From Clostridia bacterium (GTDB taxonomy: Bacteria > Bacillota > Clostridia > Christensenellales > Borkfalkiaceae): 51,506 bases of DNA. Numbering within the stretch: the first letter of the stretch is position 1; every line of letters begins with the position of its first letter. The translations under genes and the position numbers were made by a program. The notes under the pieces were generated by a model, which was not told the origin of the DNA, made no database searches, and saw only the letters and a program-made list of their open reading frames with translations. Location: NCBI GenBank assembly GCA_900766495.1, contig CAAFVM010000030.1, positions 1 through 51,506 on the forward strand, in the 5' to 3' direction. Shown here one piece after another: positions 33,177 to 40,928 of this stretch.

Positions 33177-35933
33177 ATGTTGCAACTTAAGAACATAACC
33201 AAAAACTACGAAGTAGCCGACCAAACCGTTCAGGCGCTCCGCGGCGTAAGCATCAGTTTCCGCAAAAGCGAATTTGTGTCCATTTTAGGTCCGAGCGGAT
33301 GCGGTAAAACCACGCTTTTAAACATCATAGGCGGGCTTGACCGCTATACCACGGGAGACATCGTTATTAACGGCAGGTCGACAAAACTTTATTCCGATTC
33401 GGATTGGGACGCTTACCGCAACCACTCGATAGGTTTCGTTTTTCAAAGCTACAACTTAATTCCGCACCAAACCGTGCTTTCAAACGTAGAACTTGCGCTT
33501 ACCCTTTCGGGAACAGGCGGAGAAGAACGCAAGAAAAAAGCGGTTGCGGCTCTTGAAAAAGTGGGGCTTAAAGACCAGATAAACAAACTGCCCAACCAAC
33601 TTTCGGGCGGACAGATGCAACGCGTTGCCATTGCGCGCGCCATTGTAAACGACCCCGAAATTATTCTTGCCGACGAACCTACCGGCGCGCTCGATACCGA
33701 AACCAGCGTTCAGGTAATGGACATTTTAAAGGAAATAGCAAACGAGCGGTTGGTTATTATGGTAACCCATAACCCCGAACTTGCAAAGCTTTATTCCACA
33801 CGAATAATAATGCTTAAAGACGGAGCCGTCCGCGACGACTCCAACCCGTTCGAATGGACGGAAGTCGATAAAATCCGCGCGCAGGAAGAGGAAGAAAAAG
33901 AAAAATGCAAGCGCGGTAAAAAAGCCAAAAAGCGGTCTATGAGCCTGTTAACGGCACTTTCGCTGTCGCTTAACAACCTTGGAACCAAGAAAGCGAGAAC
34001 CGCCCTCACCTCGTTCGCGGGATCAATCGGCATTATAGGAATAGCGCTTATTCTTTCGCTTTCGTCGGGCTTCAACACTTATATCGACACCGTGCAGAAA
34101 GACGTTTTGTCGAACTACCCGGTAACGGTAAGCAAAAATTCGTTGAGCATGACGTCGTATGCGACCACTTATTTTTCGTCGCTCAACCGAGGCAATGCCG
34201 AAAAATACCCCTCTTCCGACGGAAAAATAACCACCAATGATATGATAGGCGGTATGATTGATTCGGCAAGTTCGAGCTACGGCACCAACGACATATCCTC
34301 GTTCAAAACTTACCTCGAAGAGAACGACATCGCCAACAAGTATGCCGACAAAATAAGCGCGATTCGCTATGATTACAGTTACGGCATAAACGTTTATCGC
34401 GACCAAGCGCAAAGCGCGACCCTCAACGAAACCGAAAGAATGCGTAAAGTCAATTCGGTAGGTCCGCTTGAACAATATATCGGCGAACAGTGGAAAGACA
34501 ACGAGATTGCCAACACCTATTACCGCAATTTCCAAATGATGATGGGTTCTTCCGGCACCTGGGGCGAACTTTTCGAAAACGATAAACTTATAAAATCGCA
34601 ATACGACCTGTTGGCGGGAAGCTGGCCGACAAACGCTATTCCCGAAAACGGAAAGAGCTGGCCGCTTGTGGTGGTGGTTGACGAATACAACAGCATTCCC
34701 GACTATTCAATGTATTACATGGGGCTTATGAGCGACGAAAACGTTAAGTTTTTGTTCTCGCGCATGATTACCACCATGCTTACGAAAATGCAAAACCCCG
34801 ACTGGACGGACGACCAGGTTTCGGGGTATGTAAATAAAGTTCTTGCCGCAAGTTTTTCGGACGAAGTAAGAAACTATCAGAAAGAATTCACCCTCGCCGA
34901 ACTTTTAGGCAAGAAATATTCGCTGCTTCTTAACGGGCAATATTACGAAAAAGACGAAAGCGTTAAAGAAACCGTTTCGGCAAGCGAAAGCGCCGACGGC
35001 AAAGAACACACCGTTTACCACTACGAAAGCAAGGCGAGCGACGGCGCATTCGTTAAAAATCTTATTGAAAACGAGAGCATTCCGATGGAAATCGTAGGCA
35101 TAATCCGCCTTAAAAAAGGCGTTTCGGGCGGAGCTCTTTCTTCGAACATTTATTACACCGCCGCGCTTAACAAATATTTACTTAACAGAACTAACGAGCT
35201 TTCCGCAGTTAAAAACCAGAACGAAGCCACCGACGTTATGCTTTATAACGGAAGCGACCTTAAATCGTTCGACACGTTGAAACTCGACAGTGACGGAAAA
35301 CTTGCTATTCCCACGCTTAAAGCCGAGCTTATGGAAACCGAGAGCGCGTTGGGGCTTGCCAGCGAAGACGACCCCTACGGCATTTCGATATTCCCCTCTT
35401 CTTTCGAAAACAAGGATTTTGTTGTTGACATAATTAACAAATACAACGAGGGGCGAGAGGAAAACCAGAAACTGCACTACACCGATTACGTGGGCATGAT
35501 GATGTCGTCGATTACTACTATTATCAACGCCATTACCTACGTGCTTATCGCGTTCGTTTCAATTTCGCTGATTGTTTCTTCAATAATGATAGGCGTTATA
35601 ACTTACATTTCGGTGCTTGAAAGAACCAAAGAAATAGGTATTCTGCGTTCGATAGGCGCTTCGAAAAGAGACATTAAGCACGTGTTTAACGCCGAAACTA
35701 TGATTATAGGGTTCATTTCGGGCGCGCTGGGCATTATTATCACCGTGCTTTTAGATATTCCCATAAGTCTTATAATCAACGCTCTTGCGGGTATTCCGCA
35801 CGTGGCTACCCTGCCGTGGTTGGGCGGGCTGATACTGGTTTTAATAAGCGTTACGCTCACGCTTATTTCGGGGCTTATTCCTGCCGGAATGGCTTCCAAG
35901 CGCGACCCCGTTATTGCCCTCCGCAGCGAGTGA
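33177..35933 (+). CDS. MacB-type ABC transporter, fused ATPase and FtsX-like permease
   Basis: The 918-residue protein has a LolD/MacB-type ATPase at residues 1-230: GPSGCGKTTLL, LSGGQMQRVAIARA and ILADEPTGALD. A basic linker leads to a first membrane segment (about 268-295), then a ~490-residue extracellular part, and three membrane segments of the FtsX domain at the C-terminus (ITTIINAITYVLIAFVSISL, ERTKEIGILRSIGASKRDIK, LPWLGGLILVLISVTLTLIS). Such transporters couple ATP hydrolysis to movement in the extracellular domain, often for lipid, peptide or antibiotic export or resistance. No partner gene is next to it. A clear terminator ends the unit. Confidence 0.92.
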   Translation: MLQLKNITKNYEVADQTVQALRGVSISFRKSEFVSILGPSGCGKTTLLNIIGGLDRYTTGDIVINGRSTKLYSDSDWDAYRNHSIGFVFQSYNLIPHQTVLSNVELALTLSGTGGEERKKKAVAALEKVGLKDQINKLPNQLSGGQMQRVAIARAIVNDPEIILADEPTGALDTETSVQVMDILKEIANERLVIMVTHNPELAKLYSTRIIMLKDGAVRDDSNPFEWTEVDKIRAQEEEEKEKCKRGKKAKKRSMSLLTALSLSLNNLGTKKARTALTSFAGSIGIIGIALILSLSSGFNTYIDTVQKDVLSNYPVTVSKNSLSMTSYATTYFSSLNRGNAEKYPSSDGKITTNDMIGGMIDSASSSYGTNDISSFKTYLEENDIANKYADKISAIRYDYSYGINVYRDQAQSATLNETERMRKVNSVGPLEQYIGEQWKDNEIANTYYRNFQMMMGSSGTWGELFENDKLIKSQYDLLAGSWPTNAIPENGKSWPLVVVVDEYNSIPDYSMYYMGLMSDENVKFLFSRMITTMLTKMQNPDWTDDQVSGYVNKVLAASFSDEVRNYQKEFTLAELLGKKYSLLLNGQYYEKDESVKETVSASESADGKEHTVYHYESKASDGAFVKNLIENESIPMEIVGIIRLKKGVSGGALSSNIYYTAALNKYLLNRTNELSAVKNQNEATDVMLYNGSDLKSFDTLKLDSDGKLAIPTLKAELMETESALGLASEDDPYGISIFPSSFENKDFVVDIINKYNEGREENQKLHYTDYVGMMMSSITTIINAITYVLIAFVSISLIVSSIMIGVITYISVLERTKEIGILRSIGASKRDIKHVFNAETMIIGFISGALGIIITVLLDIPISLIINALAGIPHVATLPWLGGLILVLISVTLTLISGLIPAGMASKRDPVIALRSE

Positions 35934-36030
35934 TTTTATTGTTCGGCACTGCGCCGCAAGTTTTTTATGACAACGGTTATACTTGCATGCAGAAAGGATA
36001 CAATGCTAACTTACAATTTTAATTCATATA

Positions 36031-36067
36031 AAAAAGTCAATCCGTTTTTTCGGATTGACTTTTTTTC
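36031..36067 (+). terminator. Terminator of the ABC transporter gene
   Basis: AAAAAGTCAATCCG pairs with CGGATTGACTTTTTTT around a six-T loop: a 14-bp stem with T-run. Confidence 0.92.
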
Positions 36068-36076
36068 TTTCTAATT

Positions 36077-36659
36077 CCCCGCGACGGGGGCGTAGGTAAA
36101 CAATATTTCTTGCCCTCTCCAAAGTTGCGGGGTAAATTCCCCTGGTAGGGGAAATGGCGCTTGCGCCAAAAGGGTTGCCGCCGCGGCAGAGTGGGGGTGT
36201 CACGCAGTGACCGGAGAGGATTGTTGCTTGATTATTCGCACAAGCATCTTAATAAGGATAAAAAATAATTATCAAACATCAATCCTCTATCCGTCTTGCG
36301 CTCATTCTTCGCGCAATCCACCGCTCCTCGGCGGAGCCGCCCCCTTTTCGTCAGCCTGCGGCTGCCACCTTTCCCGCTATCGGGAAAGTCTACCCCGCCT
36401 CTTGGGGAAAGCAAGTCTATATTATTAGGTAGCGCCGCAAACAAGTAGCGCTTCCGCGAGATGTTTCGACGGCGCTTCGCTTGCTCAACATGACAAAAAA
36501 CTTTTGAGTTTTGTATTGTCAATCAATCTATACGTTAGTTTTCTGTTTGTAATGGTAACCATCGGTCGCCCGCTGTCTGTTATTACAAACAAAACGTTTT
36601 TCTACGACACCCCACCCTGTCATTCCGAGCGAAACCCGGGAATCTCGTGGAAACGAACC
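36077..36659. repeat. Repeat island 3, with a head-to-head pair of ~130-bp structured repeats
   Basis: A partial R1 lies at 36077-36089, R3 at 36449-36496 and R2 at 36617-36659. Between them are two related GC-rich units in inverted orientation, at about 36096-36225 and 36277-36415. Each has CAATCCTCT, CGGCGG, CCCTTTT and TACCCCGC in order and several short hairpins (for example GGCGCTTGCGCC). No gene is seen between the transporter and the alpha-galactosidase. Confidence 0.75.
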
Positions 36660-36691
36660 GTCAAGCCTGTTTACCTCTATTCAGAAAAATC

Positions 36692-38866
36692 TTAAACCTT
36701 TTCAAACACGAATGCGGCGGTATAAATAGAAGCGGAATTTTCGGCTCTGTCGGTTTCTTTAAAATATCTGCCGAGTTTAAGCCCTCTGCGGCAAAGCAAA
36801 TCGCCGCCCGCAACTTTATTCAGCTCTACTTGTTTGTTCGCCTGCGCGCGCAAGGTCACGCGATAATCTGCGGTTTGGTCAAGCCCTTTGAAAAAGAAAG
36901 TTTCCTCGGGCATTTCGAACGACGTGAGCAGCGAATTTTTAACCATAACGGCAACCGCTTTCGACTTATCTTTAGCAACGTAAATCCACCCGAAAACGTC
37001 GTTTTTGAACGCGCTGCCAAGAGCGTAATAGTCGCCGTAAGCAATGACGTCGCGATATTTTTTATAAAAATCGGTTTGCGCGCGAACCGCTTTCAACTCC
37101 TCGGGCGAAACCTTGTTCCAGTCGAGTTCATAGCCGAACGAACCGGTTAACGCCACGTTAAAGCGGCTTTCAATCGAGGTAGAATTGCCCGTCTGGTGAT
37201 TTGGGCAAATGGATACGTGCGCCGAAACCGTGCTTTGCGGATAAGCGACGAGCGTGCCCTCCTGAATGTAAAGGCGTTCGCGGGCGTCGCTGTCGTCGGA
37301 ACACCAGATTTGCGGACTGTAATAAAGCACGCCGAGGTCGAACCGAGCGCCGCCGCTCGCGCAGCCCTCTATTAAAACCTGCGGATATTTATCGGTTAAA
37401 TACTGCAAAATATCGTAAAACGCCGTGTAATAACGGTAGTCGTACTCGCCGGCATTCTTCACGCACGACGAATACGGGTCGGTTACGAAACGGTTGAAAT
37501 CCCATTTTATGTAATCGAGCCCCGCCGTTTCTATAAAATAACCGAGGCGCTCTTTAATATAACTTACCACCGCGGGGTTGCACAAATCGAGCATAAGCTG
37601 ATTGCGCGTTTCTAACGGAGTTTTTTGCGGAACCTGCATCGCCCATTCGGGGTGCTGTCTGTAAAGCTCGCTGTCGGGGTTTACCATTTCGGGTTCGAAC
37701 CAAAGCCCGAATTTAAGCCCGAGCGAATGCACCTTATCGGCAATAACTTTAAGCCCGCCTTTAAGTTTTTTCTCGTTAACGAACCAGTCGCCAAGCCCCG
37801 AGCGGTCGTCGTCGCGCTTGCCGAACCAACCGTCGTCAAGAACAAAAAGCTCGGCGCCGGCCTGCGCGGCTCTCTCGGCAAGAACGGTAAGTTTATCGTT
37901 ATCGAAGCCGAAATAAGTCCCCTCCCAGTTATTGTAAACAATGGGGCGCGGTTTATTAAGAAAACGTTCAGGCAGAATGTGCCCGGTTACGAACGCGTGC
38001 ATTTGCGCTGTAATTTCGGCTTTGCTTTCGCCGCGAACCATAACCGCCTGCGGAGTTAAAAAACTTTCGCCCGCGTTAAGCTCGTATTCGAAACAGAAAT
38101 CGTTAATCCCTACGTTCACGCGGGTTACGCCCATCGACGAAACCTCTACCGAAGTTTTGTGATTGCCGCTGTAAATAATGTTGAAACCGTAAAACTCGCC
38201 GCTTTGGTTGTCTTTAAGCATGGTGAACGGGTTGCGGAACGGCGAAGAAGCGCCGGTATGCACTTGATTCGAGAAAATTCCGCCAGTCAAACGGGTTTCA
38301 TGCTCGTGACGTTCGCGCGCCCATGCGCCGAGGTAGTTGTAAGCGGTAAAATCGGCGCCGTACAAATCGAGCGTAAGGCTCGCCGCATATTTAACCGCAA
38401 CGGCATTTTCACCGTCGTTTAAAATTTCGCAAAAGCTGCAAACCGCGTCGCAATCGTCAAAAACCGAATAATATTTATTATAAGTTACTTTCGAAACATC
38501 GTCTTTAAAGGTGAATTTAACCGTTTGGCTCGGCTTTTTTGCAAGCGGCATAGGCGAAACGGGAAAAGTTTCAACCTCCTGCACGCCGATAAACGCGAAC
38601 TTGTTCACAAACCAACCGTCGGCATTTTTAATTAAAAGCGACGGCAACTTAAAATCGCCGTTGCCGTAGTACGAAAACTCGTGCTTATGCAGGTTTGATT
38701 GCTTCCATTCGGGCAAATAATCTTCTTTGCCCTCGAACAAAGAATAATCGTCGGCGTTTTTAATTTTTTCGCCGTAATAAAGTTCGAGCAGTCTGCCGCT
38801 TTCTTTTTTGAATATAAGCGATGATTTTTGCGCGTCGATTTTAATATAATCGTTTTTACTTAACAT
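36692..38866 (-). CDS. Alpha-galactosidase, glycoside hydrolase family 36
   Basis: This 724-residue cytoplasmic-type GH36 enzyme (no signal peptide) removes alpha-1,6-galactose from oligosaccharides such as raffinose or melibiose. The N-terminal beta-sandwich is followed by the catalytic barrel: NNWEGTYFGFDNDKL and ELFVLDDGWFGKRDDDRSGL. The nucleophile aspartate lies in YIKWDFNR near residue 455, and the acid/base aspartate in WCSDDSDARERL near 518, after EGCASGGARFD. The length matches the family. It is read leftward toward repeat island 3, and a KDPG aldolase lies beyond its start, also leftward. Confidence 0.95.
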   Translation of the reverse strand: MLSKNDYIKIDAQKSSLIFKKESGRLLELYYGEKIKNADDYSLFEGKEDYLPEWKQSNLHKHEFSYYGNGDFKLPSLLIKNADGWFVNKFAFIGVQEVETFPVSPMPLAKKPSQTVKFTFKDDVSKVTYNKYYSVFDDCDAVCSFCEILNDGENAVAVKYAASLTLDLYGADFTAYNYLGAWARERHEHETRLTGGIFSNQVHTGASSPFRNPFTMLKDNQSGEFYGFNIIYSGNHKTSVEVSSMGVTRVNVGINDFCFEYELNAGESFLTPQAVMVRGESKAEITAQMHAFVTGHILPERFLNKPRPIVYNNWEGTYFGFDNDKLTVLAERAAQAGAELFVLDDGWFGKRDDDRSGLGDWFVNEKKLKGGLKVIADKVHSLGLKFGLWFEPEMVNPDSELYRQHPEWAMQVPQKTPLETRNQLMLDLCNPAVVSYIKERLGYFIETAGLDYIKWDFNRFVTDPYSSCVKNAGEYDYRYYTAFYDILQYLTDKYPQVLIEGCASGGARFDLGVLYYSPQIWCSDDSDARERLYIQEGTLVAYPQSTVSAHVSICPNHQTGNSTSIESRFNVALTGSFGYELDWNKVSPEELKAVRAQTDFYKKYRDVIAYGDYYALGSAFKNDVFGWIYVAKDKSKAVAVMVKNSLLTSFEMPEETFFFKGLDQTADYRVTLRAQANKQVELNKVAGGDLLCRRGLKLGRYFKETDRAENSASIYTAAFVFEKV

Positions 38867-38890
38867 ATTTTCCGCCTTTTTATTATTAAC

Positions 38891-38936
38891 AAAAACCCGT
38901 CTATAAGTCCTTGAGCGGCACTTTGGGCGGGTTTTT
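38891..38936. terminator. Terminator with conserved core, copy 9
   Basis: AAAAACCCG (38891-38899) pairs with CGGGTTTTT (38928-38936). The loop holds CTATAAGTCC and GCGGCACTT, a variant of the dispersed core. It lies just downstream of the leftward aldolase gene and before the galactosidase. Confidence 0.85.
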
Positions 38937-38942
38937 AATTTT

Positions 38943-39578
38943 TCATTTCACTATGCTTGAAAATTCTTTCGCTATTTCTTCTATTTTGGCAAAATCGCCC
39001 GCGGCTATTAAATCCTTACGGATAAGGTCGCCGCCCACGCCCGCGCCCACGGCGCCTGCGCTTAAAAACGAGCGTATGTTTTTACGGGTAATTCCGCCGA
39101 AAGCGACCAACGGGAAGCCGGGAAACGGACCTTTTAAATCGGAGAAGTATTTTTCGCCCGCTAAATCGGAGGGGAAAATTTTTACCATATCGGCTCCGCA
39201 AACAAAGGCGCGTTTAACCTCGGTGGGCGTAAACGCCCCCGAAATGCAAAAACAGCCGCGTTGCTTAATAAATTCTATAATTTCGCAGTCGCAATCGGGA
39301 GCAACGGTAAACTTCGCACCCGCCTGCAAAGCGTAATACGCGCGGTCTTGCGTGGTAACGGTGCCCGCGCCGATTAACATTCTGTCGCCGAATTTTTGCA
39401 CGGTTTCGGCTATTACGTCGCGCGTTTCAAGGTCGCTTTTGTCACCGAAAGTTATTTCGGCAACTTTTATTCCGCCCAAAGAAAGCGCGTTTAAAAGCCC
39501 GTAAAGCTTTTCGCCGTACACTCCGCGAATAACCGCGATTATTTTATTTTCGGTAATTACGTTTTTAACGTTTTCCAT
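38943..39578 (-). CDS. eda: 2-keto-3-deoxy-6-phosphogluconate (KDPG/KHG) aldolase
   Basis: This 211-residue TIM-barrel aldolase splits KDPG to pyruvate and glyceraldehyde 3-phosphate (some members use KDPGal or KHG). The catalytic lysine is in MVKIFPSDLAG near residue 130. The catalytic glutamate is in VAEITFGDKSD near 41, and LIGAGTVTTQDRAYYALQAG carries the phosphate/arginine region. The length is normal. No kinase or dehydratase is adjacent, so the sugar acid pathway it serves is not shown here. Confidence 0.93.
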   Translation of the reverse strand: MENVKNVITENKIIAVIRGVYGEKLYGLLNALSLGGIKVAEITFGDKSDLETRDVIAETVQKFGDRMLIGAGTVTTQDRAYYALQAGAKFTVAPDCDCEIIEFIKQRGCFCISGAFTPTEVKRAFVCGADMVKIFPSDLAGEKYFSDLKGPFPGFPLVAFGGITRKNIRSFLSAGAVGAGVGGDLIRKDLIAAGDFAKIEEIAKEFSSIVK

Positions 39579-39637
39579 ATTTTTCTTCTTGTTTTTTTGC
39601 CCTTTTTTAACGGACGAATTACGACGGCGTTTATTAT

Positions 39638-39673
39638 AAAAAGTGCCGTTAAACGACCTATAGCGGGGCTTTT
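39638..39673. repeat. Conserved-loop element, copy 10
   Basis: AAAAAGTGCCG, then TTAAACGACCTATAGC and GGGGCTTTT (reverse core). It lies between trxB-like and eda, both leftward, and could act as a weak terminator. Confidence 0.65.
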
Positions 39674-39739
39674 ATTATTTTTATCACGTTATAGCATTAT
39701 AAGCCGCGTTATTTTTTTACCGCGGCAATATAATTAAAA

Positions 39740-40669
39740 TCAGCCTTTAAAATTTTTATCGATATAAGCGCAGGCGTTCACCGCCGCAACCGCTCCGTCG
39801 GAAACGGCTGTTGCAAGCTGACGGATTTTTTTAGCGCGGCAATCGCCCGCAACGAAAAAGCCGTCGGTTTTGGTGCAAACGTCCTCGCCCGCGGCAAAAT
39901 AGCCGTTTTTATCGAGGTCGGCAAGCGAAGAAAACAAGCCGTTATCGGGAACCTGCCCTATCGCAACGAACACGGCGGGTACGGCAAGTTTTTTGGTTTC
40001 GCCGCTGATTTTATCGGTATAAACTATATTTTCAAGTTTGCCGTCGCCCTCGAACGCGGTAACCGACGTTTCTGGCATATGCACTACGTTTTCGCGCGCG
40101 AGCATGGTTTCTTCAAGCGCCTTATCGCCGAAAAATTTATTCGTCCAGGTTAAAACGTAAACTTTCGAGCAGATATTCGAAAGCAGCACGGCGTATTGCA
40201 TGGCAGTGTTGCCGTCGCCTATAACAGCGGTTTCGCGCCCCGCGTAAAAGTTGCCATCGCAAAGCGCGCAGTAATAAACGCCCCTGCCCGAAAGCTCCTT
40301 TTCGCCAGGCACGTTTATATGCTTATGTTTTACGCCTGTTGCCGCAATAACGACTTTGGCAAGAAACTCGTCGTAGTCGGTTTTCACCTCGAAAAGCCCG
40401 TCGTCGCGCTTTTTTACCGAGGTCACCTTGTCGTATTCCACGTCGACACCCTTTGCCGAAATCTGGTCGAACAATCTGTCGGCAAGTTCCGCGCCCGATA
40501 TTTCGGGGATTGTGGGGAAATTTTCTACTTTAGGCGAGTTCGCAATCTGCCCGCCTACAGCTTCGCCCTCGAAAAGCGTTGCGTTTTTGCCGCTTCTTAT
40601 AGTGTAAAGCGCCGCGTTCATTCCCGCAACGCCCGCGCCTATTATTATAACGTCCTTTACGTTTTCCAT
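39740..40669 (-). CDS. trxB: Thioredoxin reductase-like flavoprotein with altered NADPH site
   Basis: The 309-residue flavoprotein has the FAD motif IIGAGVAGMNAALYT at the start, the redox pair CALC in YYCALCDGNFYAGR near residue 135, and the closing FAD motif GFFVAGDCRAKKIRQLATAV near 270. The NADPH region differs from classic TrxB: GGGNTA reads GDGNTA, and HRRDxFRA reads LTWTNKFFG, so the two arginines that bind the 2'-phosphate are gone. Clostridial ferredoxin-dependent flavin thioredoxin reductases (FFTR) lack this site in a similar way, so ferredoxin or NADH may be the donor. It is encoded downstream of nrdD, which carries its own glutaredoxin-like domain. Confidence 0.88.
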   Translation of the reverse strand: MENVKDVIIIGAGVAGMNAALYTIRSGKNATLFEGEAVGGQIANSPKVENFPTIPEISGAELADRLFDQISAKGVDVEYDKVTSVKKRDDGLFEVKTDYDEFLAKVVIAATGVKHKHINVPGEKELSGRGVYYCALCDGNFYAGRETAVIGDGNTAMQYAVLLSNICSKVYVLTWTNKFFGDKALEETMLARENVVHMPETSVTAFEGDGKLENIVYTDKISGETKKLAVPAVFVAIGQVPDNGLFSSLADLDKNGYFAAGEDVCTKTDGFFVAGDCRAKKIRQLATAVSDGAVAAVNACAYIDKNFKG

Positions 40670-40830
40670 AATTCTTCCTCTTTTTTATTCGCACGCGTTA
40701 TTTTTTAGCGCAAGCTTGTTTTTTTACAAGTATTAGCCTTTTAACGCGCGTTTTGCGGCAAACGCCAAAACGAAATTATTTTTTCGCAAATATATTGCCG
40801 CGAATAATAAAATAATCTTTTAAAAATATA

Positions 40831-40863
40831 GCCCGACTTAAAATATAATTTTTTAAGTCGGGC
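40831..40863 (-). terminator. Terminator of nrdD
   Basis: A 13-bp perfect stem GCCCGACTTAAAA / TTTTAAGTCGGGC with TATATTTTT after it on the minus strand, 66 bp past the nrdD stop codon. Confidence 0.85.
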
Positions 40864-40928
40864 GTAAAAAGTTTTGCTTATAAAACCGAAACGGTTAATC
40901 TACGTAGCCGATAAAGCTTTTTAATAAC

